DNA from: Simkania negevensis
GTDB lineage: Bacteria; Chlamydiota; Chlamydiia; Chlamydiales; JAFITR01
NCBI GenBank assembly: GCA_017116025.1
Contig: JAFITR010000016.1
Span: forward strand, 1 to 16,665
Direction of reading: 5' to 3'
DNA: 16,665 nt
This document shows, piece after piece, positions 13,475-16,665 of this stretch; positions within the stretch are counted from its first letter, which is position 1; each line of letters begins with the position of its first letter. The position numbers were made by a program, and so were the translations under genes. The notes beneath the pieces were generated by a model. The model was not told the origin of the DNA and did no database searches. It saw only the letters and a list, made by a program, of their open reading frames with translations.

Positions 13475-13756
13475 ATGCATATTCTATATGGGCTAGTCCT
13501 CCTTGCAGGAAGCCTCTTTATTCTAATAGGGGGAATCGGAATTGTAAAGCTTCCTGATACGATCTGTAGAGCCCACGCTCTTTCTAAGGCAGGTACTTTG
13601 GGGATTGGCCTGGTTCTGCTAGCTTGTTTGGGGATGATTGGCACCTATGAAGCGGCTGCAAAGATCTTGATTGCTATTTGTTTTAATTTTATCACAATCC
13701 CATTATCTGGACATATATTTGCCCGATACGCTATTCGGCAACATTATAAAACGTGA
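13475..13756 (+). CDS. mnhG: Mrp/Mnh Na+/H+ antiporter subunit G
   Basis: Last subunit of the Mrp complex, with 93 residues and three membrane helices. Family marks are G-G-I-G-I-V-K-L-P-D-T-I-C-R-A-H-A-L-S-K-A-G-T-L-G, matching the MnhG pattern of a Leu-Pro-Asp followed by Arg, His, Lys and Leu-Gly. I chose the ATG at 13475, two bases after the mnhF stop codon, because AAAAAGG at 13462-13468 is a good ribosome site and the protein then begins directly with the first helix. An upstream TTG at 13442 would add 11 charged residues within mnhF and is unlikely. It completes an A-B-C-D-E-F-G set in the standard order. Confidence 0.92.
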   Translation: MHILYGLVLLAGSLFILIGGIGIVKLPDTICRAHALSKAGTLGIGLVLLACLGMIGTYEAAAKILIAICFNFITIPLSGHIFARYAIRQHYKT

Positions 13757-13823
13757 GTTTTGAGTTTATGTTATTATAGGCAAAGCCTTTAGATCGTTTT
13801 TTGTCAGGTTTAGCGACACGGCC

Positions 13824-13883
13824 TTTTGATTAAAAAGATTTGACAATCAACGCATCTTGATTGTCAAATCTTTCTAATTAAAA
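13824..13883. repeat. Long hairpin downstream of mnhG
   Basis: Arms 13824-13850 and 13857-13883 (27 bases each) are inverted copies around the 6-base loop CGCATC. The inner 17 pairs are perfect (arm core GATTTGACAATCAA); further out one pair is G-T and one is mismatched. It starts 68 bp after the mnhG stop and could end or protect the Mrp transcript, but it lacks a trailing T-tract. Confidence 0.8.
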
Positions 13884-13953
13884 CCCCCTGCAAATGACGG
13901 TTACAAGGCAGTCAGTGTCTATTATTTTTTATCTTGTTTTTCATCCATCTCAA

Positions 13954-13997
13954 TAAGTAACGATCCTGTGAATCTTGATGATCTTGTTTATCTTGTT
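13954..13997 (+). repeat. ATCCTGT/ATCTTG dispersed repeat
   Basis: Matches 4433-4476 at 39 of 44 positions, beginning TAAGTAACGATCCTGTGAA. It also resembles the inverted copy at 4237-4274. Confidence 0.75.
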
Positions 13998-14025
13998 ACT
14001 TTTTATTGCGATCTAAACGGCTCTT

Positions 14026-14229
14026 TTGACAAGTTATCGACAAAAGTTGTCTTATAAGAATGGTTTGCCTTAAGAAAAAGGCGAGGGAGAGAGAAGAATG
14101 AATTGTATTTTTGTAAACCTCTTATTGTTAGTTGTTTGAGGCAAGCACCTTCCTCGGCGATCGTGTAGTATTGGTGAAAAAAAAGAAGTATCCTCTAGAG
14201 ATATCGACATTGTTTCGACAACTTGTCAA
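14026..14229. repeat. 204-bp segment bounded by 15-base inverted repeats
   Basis: TTGACAAGTTATCGA (14026-14040) and TCGACAACTTGTCAA (14215-14229) are inverted copies with one mismatch. CTCTT lies just outside both ends (14021-14025 and, two bases away, 14232-14236). This resembles a small non-autonomous element, but the direct repeat is short and not exactly adjacent on the right. Confidence 0.35.
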
Positions 14230-14262
14230 CACTCTTTCCACAATTTTCCCTTACGGTTATAA

Positions 14263-15000
14263 CTACCTTGGTGGTGGGACTTTAGGCGAAGAAAGGTGGG
14301 TGCCGCTGTCGATGATGCGCCAGTTATGATGTGTTGGATCATTGGCTATTTGAATCCAGTAGGGAAAGGATCTGGGGATGTTGATTTCTTGAGTGGGGAG
14401 ATAGATTTCGATCTGTTTTTTTGAGAGGGGAGAGGAATCCTTGGGCCATGTTCCGCGCCAAGCATCCAGGTAGATGTTTTCTTTCCGTTCTCCTTGGAAG
14501 TAGACGGGGGGTTGCCAAATGGGAGAAGATTCACTTTGAACTCCTGTAGAAGAACCTGTTTTTCTTCTTTGGGAGGGGGGGATTTTTTCGAATGGAATGG
14601 AAAGCAGTGTGGAAAGAAAGGATGAGCCTTCTTCAGCATGGAGCCATGTTCCTCTAGAGAAAGAGTAGTGTTTGACGGCTGTTGTGTTTGCCAGGGTGAT
14701 CTCGAACAGAGACCAAGAGGTGTGACCGGGAGCATTTGACCAGAGCCAACTCTCCCACTGTTGGGTACGAGGAAGAGGAAGGAGGGCCGCGGGAGCTGAA
14801 ACCTCTTCGAAGAGGATAGAGTTGTCTGTTTTGTTCTGAATATGTAGCAGCGTTAAGGTTTCTCCTTGCTGGATAATGACGTAATCACCCGGGTTAGCAG
14901 TAGCGATACTCTCTTTTAAATAGAGCTCTTCTTTGGCATGAACTGCTGTTGTTGCAAGAAGCAGAAAAAGGTATATAAAGAAACTCTTGATCAAAAACAT
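14263..15000 (-). CDS. Conserved exported protein, function unknown (chlamydia-like)
   Basis: A 245-residue protein with a clear signal peptide: Lys5, a hydrophobic core to about residue 19 and probable cleavage after Ala22 (A-V-H-A). The mature part begins with Y-L-K-E-S-I-A-T-A-N-P-G-D-Y-V-I-I-Q-Q-G-E-T-L-T and contains W-S-N-A-P-G-H-T-S-W-S-L-F-E-I and E-I-Y-L-P. The predicted location is periplasm or outer membrane; there is no lipobox cysteine and no second membrane helix. The pattern reminds me of conserved hypothetical proteins of Chlamydiae, but I cannot name a family or a function. It is divergent from pncB with 86 bp between the starts. The ribosome site before the ATG is weak. Confidence 0.75.
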   Translation of the reverse strand: MFLIKSFFIYLFLLLATTAVHAKEELYLKESIATANPGDYVIIQQGETLTLLHIQNKTDNSILFEEVSAPAALLPLPRTQQWESWLWSNAPGHTSWSLFEITLANTTAVKHYSFSRGTWLHAEEGSSFLSTLLSIPFEKIPPSQRRKTGSSTGVQSESSPIWQPPVYFQGERKENIYLDAWRGTWPKDSSPLSKKQIEIYLPTQEINIPRSFPYWIQIANDPTHHNWRIIDSGTHLSSPKVPPPR

Positions 15001-15086
15001 TTTCTATAAGGCTGTTGTTTCTGGTAGAAGTATTTTACCTTCAAAGGGTATTCTACACAAATAGATGATATTGGAGTTTTAACGTT
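15001..15086. promoter_or_regulatory. Short divergent promoter region
   Basis: Both flanking genes start outward from these 86 bp, so promoters for both should lie within it. I could not identify a convincing pair of -35 and -10 boxes on either strand. GGAG at 15072-15075 may serve as the ribosome site for the TTG start of pncB. Confidence 0.4.
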
Positions 15087-16565
15087 TTGGACTTGCGAGC
15101 ACTCGCTCTTTATAAAAATACTTCTTTAGCGCTGTTGACCGATCTTTATCAGCTTACTATGGCCTACTCCTATTGGAAGGAGGGGATTTCTGAGAGAAAG
15201 GCGCTTTACCATCTCTTTTTTAGGAGGAAACCTTTTAAGGGGGGTTTTGTCGTTGCTGCGGGCTTAGAGGCGGCGGTACACTTCATTGAATTGCTCAAAT
15301 TTTCTGAAGAAGATCTCTCTTATCTGGAAGGGTTGCGGGGGTGGGACGAGGTGCCGTTATTTGATCCTGCTTTTCTTGATTATTTGGCAAACTTGAAGTT
15401 TACTTGCGATGTGCATGCTGTACCTGAGGGGGAGTTGATTTTCCCTCAAGAGCCACTTGTGCGTGTTACAGGCCCTATTTTGCAATGTCAACTTCTCGAG
15501 ACACCTCTTTTAACTTTGCTTAACTTCCCTACACTAATAGCAACGAAGGCAGCTCGTATCTGCCATTCGGCGCGTGGTGACTCTGTTATTGAGTTTGGTT
15601 TGCGCAGAGCGCAAGGGATTGATGGTGGAGTGACTGCAAGTCGTGCTGCGTTTATTGGTGGTTGTTCTTCCACGTCGAATGTTATGGCAGGCAAGTTTTT
15701 TGGTGTCCCTGTTAAAGGTACCCATGCGCACAGTTGGGTGATGGCTTTTGATGATGAGCTGGACTCTTTCTACTCCTATGCACGAGCGATGCCTAACAAT
15801 TGTGTCTTCCTTGTCGATACCTACGATACGCTCGAGGGCGTAAAGAGTGCGATAGAGGTGGGGCTTTGGTTGAAGACTCAGGGAAAAAAGATGGTAGGTG
15901 TTCGCCTAGATTCGGGGGATTTGGCCTATCTTTCTATAGAAAGTCGTCGCCTTCTTGACGAAGCAGGGTTTCATGATACGCTGATCATGGCGAGCAATGA
16001 GCTGGATGAATATCTGATCGCTGACTTGAAAAATCAAGGAGCTAAGATAGCTGTCTGGGGGGTGGGGACAGCGTTGGCTACAGCCAGGGACTGCCCAGCA
16101 CTCGATGGTGTGTATAAGCTGTCGGCAATTTGTGATCCCCAAGGACAATGGCTTCACAAGTTGAAAATCTCTGAACAGCTTGTTAAAGTGACCAATCCAG
16201 GAATTCTTCAAGTGCGCCGTTTTTACAAACAAGGGTCACCGATTGCCGATATTATTTATGATGAACTGCTCGGACTCGATGAGGTCCCTTGTCTTGTGGA
16301 TCCATTGGATACGACCAGACAACTTTTTATTAAAGATGCTGATGAAAGTAGAGATCTATTAAAACCTGTTTTTCTTAAAGGAGAGCGTGTCTACGATCTT
16401 CCCTCTTTGCAGCAGATTCAGGAGAATGCGAAGCGGAACCTCGACATCTTCCATCCAGGAATCAAACGCCTTGTCAACCCTCACGAATACCCTGTAGGCC
16501 TAGAAAGACAGCTTGAAGAGCTAAAGCTGCAGATCATTAAGCAGCTTCGTACGACAAGGCACTAA
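15087..16565 (+). CDS. pncB: Nicotinate phosphoribosyltransferase
   Basis: Cytoplasmic enzyme of NAD salvage that joins nicotinate to phosphoribosyl pyrophosphate, using ATP, to give nicotinate mononucleotide. The 492 residues include L-L-T-D-L-Y-Q-L-T-M-A at about 16-26, the family start motif; G-L-R-R-A-Q-G-I-D-G-G at about 172-182; G-T-H-A-H-S-W-V-M with His213 and His215, of which His215 fits the phosphorylated histidine; and V-G-V-R-L-D-S-G-D-L, the phosphate-binding segment. The start used is TTG at 15087 with GGAG eleven bases upstream; the next methionine is only at about residue 25, inside the conserved motif, so a start near 15087 is needed. No other NAD-pathway gene is nearby. Confidence 0.95.
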   Translation: MDLRALALYKNTSLALLTDLYQLTMAYSYWKEGISERKALYHLFFRRKPFKGGFVVAAGLEAAVHFIELLKFSEEDLSYLEGLRGWDEVPLFDPAFLDYLANLKFTCDVHAVPEGELIFPQEPLVRVTGPILQCQLLETPLLTLLNFPTLIATKAARICHSARGDSVIEFGLRRAQGIDGGVTASRAAFIGGCSSTSNVMAGKFFGVPVKGTHAHSWVMAFDDELDSFYSYARAMPNNCVFLVDTYDTLEGVKSAIEVGLWLKTQGKKMVGVRLDSGDLAYLSIESRRLLDEAGFHDTLIMASNELDEYLIADLKNQGAKIAVWGVGTALATARDCPALDGVYKLSAICDPQGQWLHKLKISEQLVKVTNPGILQVRRFYKQGSPIADIIYDELLGLDEVPCLVDPLDTTRQLFIKDADESRDLLKPVFLKGERVYDLPSLQQIQENAKRNLDIFHPGIKRLVNPHEYPVGLERQLEELKLQIIKQLRTTRH

Positions 16566-16595
16566 CCTAGAAATTTGTCTATTTGCACCCCCAAT

Positions 16596-16627
16596 GAATA
16601 TAAACGCGAAGATCGCGAAGAGAATAC
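16596..16627. repeat. 32-bp dispersed repeat, copy 2
   Basis: Identical over 32 bases to 4358-4389, in the same orientation, 31 bp after pncB. It is followed by CCCGGAGGGTGAAGCC near the window end, which looks like the beginning of another GC-rich repeat, cut off at the edge. Confidence 0.85.
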
Positions 16628-16665
16628 CAGCCTTTTTATTAAAGCCCGGAGGGTGAAGCCTTGGG

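Larger units (their letters stand above)
13757..14262. other. Spacer after the Mrp operon, with hairpin and repeats
   Basis: No gene is supported. A 65-residue open frame (14132-14329) overlaps the exported-protein gene on the other strand and looks like chance. The spacer contains the hairpin at 13824-13883, an ATCCTGT repeat (13954-13997) and a pair of 15-base inverted repeats at 14026-14040 and 14215-14229. Confidence 0.65.

Noticed and set aside
14026..14244. Possible DnaA boxes and replication origin (TTATCGACA, TTTCCACAA)
   Set aside because: Each differs from the TTATNCACA consensus, there are only two or three, and no dnaA, dnaN or gidA-type genes lie nearby.
14132..14329. Open frame of 65 residues on the plus strand
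   Set aside because: It overlaps the well-supported minus-strand exported-protein gene and the inverted repeat at 14215, and has no family pattern.

Overview
The window reads as chromosomal DNA of a Chlamydiae-like bacterium, probably an environmental lineage rather than a classical pathogen. The main evidence is a signal peptidase I of about 640 residues with a very long insert between its catalytic Lys region and the GDN/DSR box, an architecture known from chlamydiae. A small exported protein beside the nicotinate phosphoribosyltransferase also looks chlamydial. This assignment is from protein family knowledge recalled without a search, and I put it at roughly 0.7-0.75.

Layout, left to right. 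(1) Positions 1-305 are a leader region with three back-to-back hairpins. (2) Positions 306-4210 hold a compact plus-strand flagellar operon, flbD-motA-motB-fliL-fliM-fliN: the stator, its helper, and two parts of the C-ring switch. (3) Positions 4211-4491 are a repeat-filled spacer. (4) A minus-strand pair follows: lepB (start about 7689) with a CPA-type cation/proton antiporter 30 bp downstream of it (ending at 4492). (5) Positions 7690-8089 are a divergent regulatory region with a large 101-bp hairpin and a good promoter candidate. (6) Positions 8090-13756 hold a plus-strand operon: a small unrecognised protein followed by a full Mrp/Mnh Na+/H+ antiporter (fused AB, then C, D, E, F, G), mostly with overlapping start and stop codons. 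(7) Positions 13757-14262 are a spacer with a long hairpin and repeat copies. (8) A minus-strand exported protein (14263-15000) is divergent from a plus-strand nicotinate phosphoribosyltransferase (15087-16565). (9) The last 100 bp hold a copy of a repeat also found at 4358.

How the parts may work together: the MotA homologue carries the threonine pattern of PomA-type (Na+-driven) stators, and the window encodes two independent Na+(cation)/H+ exchange systems. A sodium cycle that could feed a flagellar motor is a reasonable inference, not something the sequence proves. The Mrp operon uses leucine codons very differently from the flagellar genes and has long inverted repeats on both sides, so it may have been acquired by transfer.

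The intergenic DNA is rich in dispersed repeats and hairpins, several related to each other. No tRNA, rRNA, CRISPR array, transposase or phage gene was seen.
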